A stretch of DNA of 64,000 nt from Brachypodium distachyon (Eukaryota > Streptophyta > Magnoliopsida > Poales > Poaceae), in assembly GCF_000005505.3 (NCBI RefSeq), contig NC_016133.3:54339237-54403236 (forward strand), given 5' to 3'. The position numbers and the translations under genes were made by a program. The notes under the pieces are model-generated. The model ran no database searches. It was not told the origin of the DNA and saw nothing but the letters and a program-made list of their open reading frames with translations. Shown in pieces: positions 1-12,000 of the stretch (position 1 is its first letter; every line of letters starts with the position of its first letter).

Positions 1-16
1 CGAAGCTTGATAACTA

Positions 17-130
17 CTCCCTCCGTTTCATAACTCTTGTCTCAAATTTGATCATAAATGGATGTATCTATTTCTAAAAAATGTCAGATACATGTAATAT
101 TCCGACAAGAATAAGAATCATGGAACGGAC
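17..130. mobile_element. Degenerate Stowaway-like MITE
   Basis: The left end starts with the Stowaway tip CTCCCTCCGT next to a TA. The right end carries a diverged inverted copy (CCGTTtCATaA against CCGTTcCATgA), so about 25 bp at each end can pair. The outermost right bases are damaged. A second tip-like sequence, TTCCTCCGTTCC, follows at once and may be the remnant of another element. Confidence 0.5.
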
Positions 131-1510
131 TTCCTCCGTTCCTAAATATTGTTGTGGCAACCGAGTGCCTGAACTCTCGGAATCATGCAGCAATCTTCTC
201 GCATAATCTCATATGAACACAACAAACTACGTGACCTAAGGAGAGAAACGCGCGGAGGACTAGAACATGCATCAGATCAACCATCTGAGGCGCGGGGAAT
301 GGCAGAGCCGGCCCGCGCCCAACCGCAGCGACTAAGATGGAGATGGAATTGGAGTAAAGGAAGGGGAAGAGGGAAGAAAGAGGCTACTACTTGCCTGGAC
401 GGAATTAACGGAGCAAGGAAAGGCCGGAGGAAGGGGAGGCGCCGCTGCCGTCTGTCTCGATTGCCTGCTGCTTGGCTTCGAGTGCGCCGCGGGGTTTTAT
501 TCGACGGCGGCCGCGCGGCGGGTGTGCGCGTGTCCTTCTCTTCTTGGGGCTTAAGAAAGAAACACGTAGGTGAGCATAGAAACAAAAGGCCGTGGCGGGC
601 TGGCCCAGTAGGCCCCGTTTCTTTTTGGAGTTTGGATTATTTCTTTTCGAATGGTTCTGGAAAATGAAAACCTTTTTCTGAATTGGATGATTTTTCAACT
701 ACGATTTCACCAAAACAGGAGTACAACATGGCACCACTTGACTAACACCGAAACCACCTCGACATCTTGATTCTCTACTTTTGATCATTGTTTCATTGTT
801 ACGTGCTCGTCTGCATTATTCTCCGTCTATGTAAACACCTTTTCTTGCTTGATTTATGCAGGAAATGCATTATGTGCGAAACCTACTTCTTTCAGATCTC
901 CGTTTTCACAAGTGTTGTTTGGGATTCTTGGAAGGTGCATTGTATTGTCCATCGCATGCCCTAATTTTCAGATTACACACAACGCACGCCTCCTGTCATA
1001 AGATCGTACGAGGTAGAGGTGTGACCTCATAGTAACTGCCCTCCTTAGTTCAAACAAATGAACTAGTTTTATAAAAAGTTGTGTTATTTTAAAATTTTAG
1101 TTCATTTTGGTTGAACTAAGAAAGATCATAGATTTTGGTAGAACTAAGAAGGATCATAGGATACGCTAATAATTTTGCAGCTCTAGTAAAAGGACGTCAA
1201 TTATCGTCCTCCAGTACAAGAACTTTCTATAAAATCGCACACGAGCGCCCGTCCCGACAGCATTTTCTACGATTCGACAACACGCGTCAGGAGAGGGATG
1301 GAGGGAAACGACACCAAGTTATACTCCGTATTTAATCTGACAAAAGAGAAAATGTTCAACACATGCAGTTTTATTTTCCTTGGCAACCTTCTTTTTCCTT
1401 ATTATATTGCCCCGTCTCAGACGCCGAAAGTTGCTTGCAGTTTGTAAATAAACCCCCCTTCCCTGGTGGTTCTGAGGTATCGCGGGGGGGGGGGGGGGGG
1501 GGGGGTTCAT
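131..1510. other. Intergenic; GC-rich block at about 290-560
   Basis: No gene can be supported here. The GC-rich block at about 290-560 has short overlapping reading frames on both strands that resemble nothing I know. On the minus strand it could be the 5' leader of a gene lying left of the window. The part from 600 to 1480 is AT-rich; TACTCCGTA occurs at 1322-1330. The last bases before the aminopeptidase stop are an uninterrupted run of 22 G. Confidence 0.4.
1484..1505. repeat. Poly-G run, 22 bases
   Basis: Twenty-two uninterrupted G on the plus strand end five bases before the aminopeptidase stop codon. In the gene's own sense this is a C22 tract at the start of the 3' UTR. Long G/C homopolymers are uncommon in plant DNA and their length is often misread, so the exact count is uncertain. 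Confidence 0.9.
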
Positions 1511-4500
1511 TCAAGATGAGTTCTTGAGAACCCACTCCACCAAGGTGGAGACACCGAATCCGGTGGCCGCTCGCTTCTTGTCGTTCCACACTGGCCCAGC
1601 CATGTCGATGTGCATCCACTGGACCTTCTCGTCAACAAACTGCAAGCCAAGCATGAGTTCCATTAGGACAATGTCGTATCCACAGAGCCTTACGATGCTC
1701 GAATTCCATTCAAGGAGCAAAGTGGAAGCAATTGAGCAACTGAAAATGACAAAGAGATGCTATACCTGTTTGAGGAACAGCGCCGCAGTGATAGAGCCAC
1801 CCTGTCGACCACCCGTGTTGACCATGTCAGCAACACCGGACTTCATAGACTCCCAGTAGCTTTCTTCCAGTGGCAACCTCCAGAACTTCTCTCCAGATAC
1901 CTCTGAAGCAGCAGTGACTTCCTTGGCTAGTTCATCACTTGGGGTGAAGATGCCTGAAGAGATATTTCTTTTAGCACGCAAGACAGCAGAAGAATCCACT
2001 ATTCCAACTTGGAAGCACTAAGGATTGTAGTTAGCATAGAGAGCTACAGATGAGCCATATCTTATTGAGCTTACCAGCAATGCTAGGCCCCAGGGCAACA
2101 ACGCAGGCACCAGTTAGTGTGGCCAGATCAATAATCTGCATGTCATAATAATAATTACAGTAAGTCAGTAGCTCAAACAAGATACTTGAAAAGACATGGT
2201 CAGTGCATCTGAGTACAAAATCAAAAGTAATGGCAACTACGGTTGATTATTTATATCATGTAGCAGAACATGGACCTCTATATTGCAAAAGACTTCTCTG
2301 CCAAAATGGAATTAGATCAATCGTGCTTCTCTAAATAGGCCTAGCAATATCTTCGTACTATCCCGTTACGACAGCAATATCCAACTGATTTTCTGCTTAA
2401 AGCTTTCTATAACAATAATCAATGCATCCAAATTGTAATTGTATGAAGTATCCAAAGAAACAGTTAATTACCTTGTCAACACCTTGATTACAAGCATAGA
2501 CCAAAGCATCAGCAAGTGTAAGCCTTCCCTCTGCATCAGTATTATTTACCTGAAGGAACATAATTTACACATAAATACATCGTCTACTAAAAACCAGTGG
2601 ACAAACTGGACAATGAGATCCTCCGAGCATCACAGAACATGCCGGTCTTGTACAATGATTTATCACAAGAAACATACCTCAATCGTCTTCCCGTTAGAAG
2701 CAGTCACAATGTCACCAGGTCTCATGCCTGTGCCACTAATCATATTTTCACAGGCAGCAACAATAAAATGAACCTGTGAGAAGGGAAATCATTAGTACAA
2801 ATAAATACACTAAAACAAAGAGGTTATTCATAAGTAACTTAAGACAGAATTACCTCCACTCCAGGAGGCTTGATTTGGGCCAAAGCTTTGGCTGCACCAA
2901 ATACTGCTGCAGAGCCTCCCATGTCAAACTTCATCAGTTCAATACTGCAGCCTGGTCCAGTCTTAATGTTGTAGCCACCACTGCAGTTAAATTGGTAAAT
3001 TGAGTGTTTTACAATTATTAGTTATCATTATTGTCAATAAAAAAGTTCTACCAGCATGAGAAAGCATATCAAATATGACAAATCCACCCAATACTGTAAT
3101 AATCCACAAAATATGCAGAACGTAGTACAAACCTGTCAAAAGTCAGACCCTTCCCAACAATAGCGAGCTTTCTCTTTACATTACCACCAACAGGTTTGTA
3201 GCACAAGTGGATAAAATGAGGAGGATTTGCTGAAGCTGCAGCAACTCCCAAGTAGGAGCCCATCTTTAACTCTTGGCATTTCTCCACATCTAATATGGTG
3301 GCAGTGAATACATCACTGTATGTAGAGGCGATCTTTGATGCCTCCTCCGCAAGCACAGCTGAAATGACAACCAAGTGAGAATTGCGATGATGATAAAATA
3401 AATGTCCGTTGTAAGGAGACCGGAAGCTACAAACAAGTTTGGCTGACGAAAGAGCTACTGACCAGGGGTAAGGACATTTGCAGGTGAGTTGACAAGCTCT
3501 TTTCCGAATATCACGCCGGAGGAAAGATCATTCGCATACTTCAGTTTCTGGTCCACCTCCGGACCAGAACCCAATCCAATAAGATCTACTTGTTTAAGAT
3601 GCACCTTTTTCGAGTCAGACTTGAATCTGCTGTCCTCATGCAATCCGAGCACAGTTCCTGCAATTAGAATAGACAGAGACGATCCAGCAATATGTCAATG
3701 CATTCCATAACCGTCCCATCGAGAAAGAGGGGAAAAAAAAGGAAGATGCACAGAAGCACTGCAGTACCGGAGGCAATTGCTGCAGCAGCATTCAGCTTGA
3801 ATTCTTGCTGGATCCCACCAGGGGAGGCAAGAAGGACAGCAGCGCTGCTAGCTTGAGCAGACTTGGCAACTGATGCGATGGATTCACCGATTCCCCGGCA
3901 TGCTGAGGTGGTGGATGGGGCGTTCTGGCCCAAACCAATCAGACCCACCCTCTTGAAACCTTGCCCCGAAAGGCGGAGAACCACTGATTGCCCAGCTTTC
4001 CCGGTGAAATCTTCCTCCGCCGAGGCCTCTGACAGGATACCGCCAAGTTGGCTATCCAGCTTATTCAACAAGGCGTTCTCAAATTTGGAGTCCGAGCCTT
4101 TAGACAGATCCTTCTCTGTGACTGCAACGGCGAGTACATCTCCCGTCCAATCGGAGAATTCGATGTCTTTAGCGGTAAAATTAACCTACACGAAATAGAG
4201 ATAACACAGGTTGAGCTCACTTGCAGTCTAAAGCAGCGAGTTTAGACTGAGGGAGCAGCAAATCGGCCAATCTAAACGAAGACGTAGTTGTCCACATGAA
4301 CACACTAAACTGATCTCGATCTAGCATGTCATAAGTGTTTCGACAGCGAGTCTGTAGTCTCGATCAATTTCACAGCAACCGAAAGAGCTCTACTACCAAG
4401 CAAGCGTCTCGATCCAACTCTCCCGCACACACAAAAAAAAGGGCACACGCACCTGGGGCGGCTCGACGACGTTGGGCTTGGTGAGTCCGAGCGCGGGGAC

Positions 4501-4719
4501 CGCGGATGCGGCGGCGGAAGTGTGCCCCATCCGAGCGCGGTGACCGAGCGGCCGGCGGAGAGGCGCGGCACCGAACGACGACGACGAAGACGACGGGCGA
4601 GCGGACAGGACCGCAGGCGGCGCGCGCGGGAGCCGGCGGAGCAGGTGCGTCGGGCGGCGGGTCAGCAGGCGGGACGCTACGGCGGCGACGGCGGCGGAGG
4701 TGGATGCGGCGGACGCCAT
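1511..4719 (-). CDS. LAP: Leucine aminopeptidase (M17 family), plastid type
   Basis: A two-metal exopeptidase that removes N-terminal residues, chiefly leucine, from peptides; plant members form hexamers and several are plastidial. Exons run 4719-4453, 4185-3768, 3657-3463, 3358-3133, 2980-2854, 2773-2678, 2549-2472, 2135-2075, 1953-1766 and 1639-1511. They sum to 1785 nt and 594 residues, close to the usual plant length. Residues 1-60, rich in Ala, Ser, Arg and Pro, look like a transit peptide. The metal/active-site block [11 protein letters not shown] lies near residue 362 and the M17 signature NTDAEGRL at 446-453, so the enzyme should be active. All introns are GT-AG. The first ATG was chosen because the transit peptide follows it. 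A second in-frame Met at residue 64 (base 4530) could start a cytosolic form. The formin stop lies 1.3 kb upstream on the same strand. Confidence 0.95.
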
Positions 4720-4741
4720 TGGAGTGTGGGCGGGGGCGAGG

Positions 4742-4747
4742 TATATA
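4742..4747 (-). promoter_or_regulatory. TATA-like box very close to the LAP start codon
   Basis: On the minus strand GATATATACC sits only about 28 nt before the aminopeptidase ATG. If it is used at normal spacing, transcription would start at or just inside the ATG. It is therefore either a decoy or a driver of a leaderless or N-terminally shortened transcript. Confidence 0.4.
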
Positions 4748-6035
4748 TCGGCCGAGGTTGCGTTGCCAGCCGTCCGATCGGGACGCGCCCTTGTAGACGT
4801 CAGCCGGGTCAGGATACGGCTCTCCCCCGCGAACCGGCTCCGCGCACGCAAAGGTTTCTCCCAGCGCTGTTCTCTATGGGACTGACAGGTGGGTCTGTCA
4901 TGTGGTGGGCTCACATGTCAGTGAAGTTGGTTTAGTTTGCGTATGGTGTTCTGTTCGAAGCGGAGGAGCATAGAACTAGTATTGTCTTTTGCGTGCTCGG
5001 GCTAGCGTTTAGGATTAGCGTCGAGCTCGGGGATAGAGCGTTTTTTATTGGCTCCGTTTGTTTTACGGAAAAGCGTGACGATTTGTTTGTTGTTTGGGAC
5101 CAGCTAAAACACAAGTCTAGGAAAAAAAAGCTACTACTCCTACTACTCCAGATTGTTCGTTTTCAGCTGGAGTACTCACAAATTTGACAATGCAAGAAGT
5201 CAAGGGAGAAAGCGCACCGGCTGTTTTTCCGATTTTGTGCCTTTGTGGTGCCCCTCGTACTTGGAACACGAAGTGATGCGAATTTCTGAAGAAGAAAAAA
5301 AATCATATTTATCAATCCTCCAGACCTGTAAAACAAAAACAAAAAAATCAGTTGGAGGAAATGCGAATCAACCGGTACTGGTATTTGTTCTTTTGACAAA
5401 AACTGGTACTGTACTCCCTAAGTGACGTGAAATTGTATACCACATCACTTATTTGGGACGGAGGGAGTATTTGTTCTGTTTCTCGAGTTGTGAATGAAAT
5501 TCCCCGTTGCGCCGTCTCTGTACATATATGCTAAACTTGTGTCTCAACTTGTTGAAAATTTCTCAGAACTTTTATACTCCGTACAAGTTTTTGTGAGTTG
5601 AGAGCACCGGGAGCTCCTGGCAGGCTGGCACATTCTGCCTCCACACAGCTCCTTGGAGTCCAAATTGCTGTTTTGTAACTTTCTACCCGGTACTTACAAC
5701 AGCATGCTTCCTCGAAAAATAACTTACAACAGCATGGATACACACTTTTTTTTACAGGAATGAGAACATTTACAAAATTTGTTCATGCCAAAGGACGACT
5801 CCCCCAAAGGCCAAAGCATCCAAGAACTGTACTTTCCTACGGACACGGAGAACTAGTACCTACAAGGCTATGTGCTAAATCTGTGGTCATATCAAAACTA
5901 TCAGATCGTAGACCTGTGACTTCCTTTTGTCTATACTGAGCATCTTTCTTCGTAATTCACATGGTTAGAGAAAAGTGTCGCAAAACTTTCAGCCGCTTTG
6001 TTCATGGTCATGAAGCTGAGGCCATGATGGCGGAG
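4748..6035. other. Intergenic between formin 3' end and LAP promoter
   Basis: The LAP upstream region is GC-rich to about 4880 and AT-rich beyond. It holds a 54-bp Stowaway-like remnant at 5414-5467 (tips TACTCCCT and GGGAGTA) and a TACTCCGTA nonamer at 5575-5583. No further coding sequence is supported. Confidence 0.5.
5414..5467. mobile_element. Short deleted Stowaway-like MITE
   Basis: The segment is flanked by TA on both sides. The ends CTCCCTAAGTGACGTG and CACTTATTTGGGACGGAGGGAG are inverted with gaps. At 54 bp it is roughly half the size of the better-preserved elements in this window, which suggests an internal deletion. Confidence 0.5.
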
Positions 6036-9000
6036 TCATCGGTCAGAAATTTCTGGTTCCAGCAACCCTGCCTTTTTGTGACCAGCAACCTTCACCTTTT
6101 CTCTTTCCACTTCCATTTCTGCTCTCTTCTTCTCCAGCTCCATCTGCCTAAGGTTCTCCGCATGAGCCCGCTCAAACGTTTTCACAAAGCTTAGCAGAGT
6201 AGAGACAACTGTCCACCAAAAGGGGAAATCATGTAGCTGTTAAGGAAATCTAATAGGACCAGTATTTTTTTTTTTGAAAGTCATACTAGGACCAGTATTG
6301 ATCCAGAGATTTGGTGGATGCAATAAAACTAATGTTCTCAAGACAACAGAAGTGGTTGTTAAGGCTCACACGACACACGGAACTGCAGGAACTCAAGATG
6401 ATTTCCTGTCAAACCAACAGGGATTCCTAGAACTGTATATGCCTTGGCAAGATTGGTACAACCACGGAATGGATAATATTCAAATAGGTCCAACTTCAAG
6501 AAGTATTTGTTTGGAAACAAAGTGCATCTTTATTGATACATGATGAATGATTAGCTTTTTAAATCTATGGAGCCTTTTCTCGCATGTCTTGCATTTAAGT
6601 TACTAACATTTATTATCTCCCTTTTGTATTGGACCCATAAAGATTTTCTTTGTATATATGCAGGATAATCAAGCCTTTAGGTTCAAAAGGAAATACCTTG
6701 TTCAAATGGACACCGCACAGGATCTTCACCAAAATAATGTGCTAGAGAATCCGCACTTTTCCCCTGTAAGTAAAATAAATAAAACACACGTTAGAAGCAT
6801 AGTGCATGCAGAAAGATGTTGACATCTTGGTATCTAGGCATACCGCTGTACTGTAAAGAAAAGCTAATGACCTCCCTTCAGCTTGGGCATCGGCAAGAAA
6901 TTCCTTCAATTTCTGAAACCAAAAGTCTTTTCAGTATTGCAATTGATGTGCTAATAGTGTGACTGTGCAGTTAGCCAAATGGGTAATTGTTGGTAATTAA
7001 TAAGGATGTTTCGTGTTTTTTTCCCATATGTGTTACTATACAATTAGCAAAGAATAATCATAAATATTTACAGCTAAGAAAACATAAATATATACAAAGA
7101 CTGCCGTATGTGCAGAAAACAGAGCACTGACCTTGTAAAACGTCTCCGACACTGGACCATCTTTTTCAGAGGTTGCCAATTCCTCCTCAACCTTTTCCAG
7201 TCCCTTGGTGATTGCTTGCATTTCTTCCGCCAACTCTTTCAATTGGATCTGTTTTTCCACGCCATAGTAAGCAAGCAGTAAAATACAGCATGCATTTATC
7301 ATTAGGATGTGAGCTACCTTTGAGGCAGGTTCTAAATGTGTGAGATCCTTAACAAAATCAAGAACTTCTGGAAGCTTCCCAGAAAGAACCTGCAGAAGCA
7401 ATAAACTTTGATAAAGTTCATTCATTCATAAAGCGCACCTTTCAGAGATTGGCAAAAGAATATAAGTTTCATGACAAAAATCCGATAGTAACGTATGGTC
7501 TCGAAAAAAAGAACTCGATAGTCACTCTGAAAGTAAAGCAACTTGTCCAGACTTTTTTTGAAGAAACAACTATTGTTGCTTATTCATTGAGGGAGCAAAA
7601 CTCCAAGGACCATGGTTACAACCAAAAGAAAGAAAAACATCAGCCCATGCCAACCAACATGGATTGATGTCTGTGGTTTTATTATAAGGAGTCCACACTA
7701 AGTCGAACACCTTGTAGAGGCAAATATAGTTAATGGCATGTTTACAGCTTGTGATAAGTTCATCACTATGAAGGAAGGAAAAGACAAAAAAAAAGGGGGG
7801 GGGGGGGGGGGCAACAAAAGTCTGTAGGAGAAACAACAAGAAGTCCCTGACCCTGAATCTAGATCAACTCGAGCCCACAATCGTTGAAAATGTAAAACTT
7901 TCCAGTGCACCAATGTACTACTTATGAACAAAGGAGGAGAGTTTAAGCATAGCCACCCTTCTCTTCATCCAATAAGGATCAGAGTGATATGTATGTGTAC
8001 TACTTATGAACAAAGCACACTCTTGGTAGATTGATCTTGGGAATAGAGATATGTATGTGTGCAGAATTTCTATTACTATGCACCAACTTGGACCTCCCAA
8101 GTAGAAAGAGCAAATAAAAGAAGAGGCAACATCAATTCAGATCTTATGACAGGAGAACATGATCAAGGAGAGAATCACTGAAATTAAGGACCATACCTTG
8201 CATAAATAATGCATGAGAGTCATCTTATTATTACGTGCCCGTATATCAATGAGCTTAAGAAGACTATCTAGTCTAAATCCAACAGCTGAACCTGAAAATG
8301 CACACTTGTGAGAAAATATGATAAAGTATTCACATTTCTATCAATTTCACGAGGTTTCTTAAGAACATATTATCATGACCGTGGCTTTTTGGTTGCAGTT
8401 GTTGATTATCCAGTTAACTACCAAATATAGAGTCTCGCAAAAACAGAAGCAAAAAATATCATTTGGACTGACTTCTCTTGGAAGATATTCCGGATTTTCC
8501 CCAGTTCTGTTCCCCAAATGAGGTGAGGTGTAGAGGAAATGGCGGTGATACACTAGCTGTATTGAAGTTGACCATCCTATTTGAAATCAGAATGTAGTAA
8601 TTGGCTTGTGCTGTGCGTTGAGCATCTTGCTCTAGTTTTTGACACCTAGCTATATTTCCACCTGTGACAATTGGTAAATGATCCGACTTTCTTTTAACTG
8701 ACCTTTTGTTCTTATATGCAATGTAAGTCATTTAGATTAATAAAATCCGTATACGACATCGACCGACATGGAAAACCCTGTGCACTACATTTATTCATGT
8801 TAGATTATTTGTTTGCAAGACTGTACGGTAAATATATCAATACACTGGGCTTATTACTCACCCCTTGCAGTTCCTTGATTTAATGCATTTCCCAAAGAAA
8901 GAATTGTTTGCATCACTCGCTTAAGCTTGACAGAGTTCCTAACCTGGCCAAATAACATTATGCATGAACATGTATATGTTAACATGTCAGAGAAGAAGAA

Positions 9001-12000
9001 TCAGAGACTCGATGTCAGTTGACTACAACATACCTCTTCAGCTACTTCATTGATGGTATTCAAGCTATTTTTCAGATCTGCAACCTGAAACAACATATAT
9101 ATGGAAATGTGACCATGACTTTAACTTTGTGTATTCATCACAGAACAGTCAGAAAGGTCCATAGAGAAAAGCACTTTACAAGGATGCAATGCTCTACTGA
9201 CCTGTGTAAGAAACTTTATCTTAAAGGATAAGATTCTCAGTTTCGACTCCACCCTTGGCACTTTCATCATTTCCAAGAAGAACTAGAGACACAAAATTAA
9301 TTCAAGTGTGAAGTCATTTGCTTTAGTGTTAATAAAATGAACAGTACGTTCTGTGTTTCATGGATTGAAATGAGAACTGTTGAAATTAGGCCTATCATTA
9401 CATGAGCTATATTTGGTAATCGCAAAGAGATGCAGAAAATGACTGTTTCAGCATGCAAATTCACAACAAGCAGACAGCAGGAGATATGCATTTTAATGTT
9501 GTCCGTATCTTAATTTTTCGCAATGCATGTACAACCTGACTTGTCATCTAAATGTGAAACAGTTGACTATATGACCTCCCACTAAGATCAACTATGCAAT
9601 TCGGAATTTAAATGTTACCAAACAGAACTCATCACCAAAGGAAAAATAAAATAGCGCGGTAAAATAAGGGAAAATAAAATAGCCCAGTAAAATAATGACC
9701 TGTTCACATTTCCCAAGATTCTCTGTGCTGCCTGTGTAACCCTGAAAAGGCGGGAGGGGAAAAAATTTGTCACTAACTCACTATATGGAACTGATTGAAA
9801 GAAATTCTGACAATAAGAATCATGAGTGCGTAATGACATTTCCAAGAAAAATATGGTCGGTAGAACTGTACTTTGAGTAGTTCCATTTCTTCCTTAGTTG
9901 GGCAGAACTTTATCAGATAATCTACTTGATCACCATCGATGATGGAATCATCGAGAGTAAGCACTGAACCCTGAAAAAAAGTTACGATTAGCATAATCAC
10001 TACTTCACTACAGTTGCCAAACACCATAAGAAAATAATGAGATTTTATTTTCAATAAAATTTATGGGTAGAAGTTGAGACTAGTAAAAGAATGCTGGCAG
10101 CATTAACGGTTTTGCTGAAAGCTCAGAAAACTTTTAGTCACTGGAGAAATCTGATTTTGGAAGTATCCTAATATCTCTGACAAAATTTCCATGTCAAGAT
10201 AATATCCCTTCAATAAAGTATGAAGTTAAGTTACCAACTTACCATAAGATCAGGGAGTGGCATCTTAATGTTTCTGAGCATAATTTCGCAATTCTTTGAG
10301 CGCTGAAGTTCAATCTGCACAAGAAAAGTGAAACGTTATTTCTTTTCATCTGACTTTTGATCTCATTGTTTACTTGTGAACAACAAATTGGGATATAAGT
10401 ACCAAATGAACTTTTTCTTGTTTCACTGCAACAGAAGGACGTTCACGTGTCCGTTTTGTATCCGTGTTTGGCATTGATACTGAGAAAAGACTTTCAAGCT
10501 CAGTCAGATCAATCTCTGGGGTCCTGGTAAAGATGTACATGGACTAACATGTCAAAGTGTCCAACCTATTGCCATTTGAAAAAAAGAAATGCCATAAAAA
10601 TTGTTTTGATACCTAGATGCTTCATCAGACTTCTGTGTCTCTGCCCATAAGCTTCCTTGTGTTGCTCTTGACACCTTTACCCAGTGCAATGGCTTCAGTG
10701 GTGTTCTCTTAGTTGACTGGTTGGCACGCAAACTTCTAGGACTTCTCGACCGAACTGTGCTGCGGCCCTTTGCACCAAATGATGATGTAGGGGGTGGGGG
10801 AGGGCCAGAACTGGCAGCACTTCCCTTGCTTGACAAAGAGTTTGAGGAATTCTTAGGAGGTGGGCCTGGTGGAGGAGGTGGTGGACGGGTTATTGATGCC
10901 TTCTGTGAAGCATTGTTGTCCCCAGCTAGCTTAGGAGGAGGTAATGGGGGTACAGGTGGTGCTGATACATGAGATGATATGCTACGCAATGGCGGGGGAG
11001 GTGGGGGAGGACGAGGGGCTGCCAAATGTAATGGGGGTACAGGTGGTGCCGATACATGAGATGACATTGTATGCAATGGTGGGGGAGGTGGGGGAGGACG
11101 AGGGGCTGCCATGTGATGTCTACTACTTGTGGACGGAGAAGAAAGCAAAGAGCTAGTTCGAGAAGGAGGAGGAGGTGGCGGTGGAATGGGAGGTGTTTGC
11201 AGCCCTGGAACTGCTTGTAAAAAGTTGGGGGTCAAAGGTGAGGGAACTACATATTTAGATGCTGTACTGACCTTTTTGTCAGCAAACTGCGGTTGAGATG
11301 ATGAAACTATAGGGCTCTTAAGTAGTGGAGGAGGTGGAGGTGGTGGTGGTGGAGGATAAACCGATTGATTTACCAATGAGGGGGGCGGGGGCGGTGGAGG
11401 TGGCGACCGGGCTTTCTTTGGAGGGGGAGAAATTTCATACGTAGTAGAAGATGGTGCTGGTGGCAGTGGCGGTGGAGGTGGTGGAGGCCGAGGTGGTGCA
11501 AAGTTGCCTTTCTTGTTTGTCACTGGTTCACCATGTGATAAAGGTAACAACACGGTAGCTGCTTTTAGAGGAGGTGGAGGTGGAGGTGGTGGCGGCGGCG
11601 GCGCCACTGGCACTGGAGTAGGATCTGTTCTTGCGACTGTAGTTACAAAGGGCCTTGAGTCTGAAGTCCGAGGAATTGCAGGCAAAGCCATTGGTACAGA
11701 TGCTCTTGTATTGCTAGATTCCTCTACCACAGATATTGAAGAAGCTGCTGACAATTTGGTGACATTGAAAGCTGTAGAACTATCAGAAAGTAAATTGACC
11801 AGTTCCTCAGTTCCTGGAAAAACTTGTGGAGAGACTGATGGCTCTGGAGGAGGTGAAGAGGAGGGCATGGTTGATCTAAGGGAAACACTGATCATGTTTG
11901 TACTAGTATTTATGGGTAAAGTAGAGGAAACAGGGGCTAATGAAACGGTGGGTGGTCGAGGAGGAAGAGGAGGAGGCATGCCCAAATGTACAAGGGATGC

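Noticed and set aside
185..698. Overlapping frames at the left edge
   Set aside because: Basic, low-complexity translations in a GC-rich leader-like block; at most the leader of a gene outside the window.
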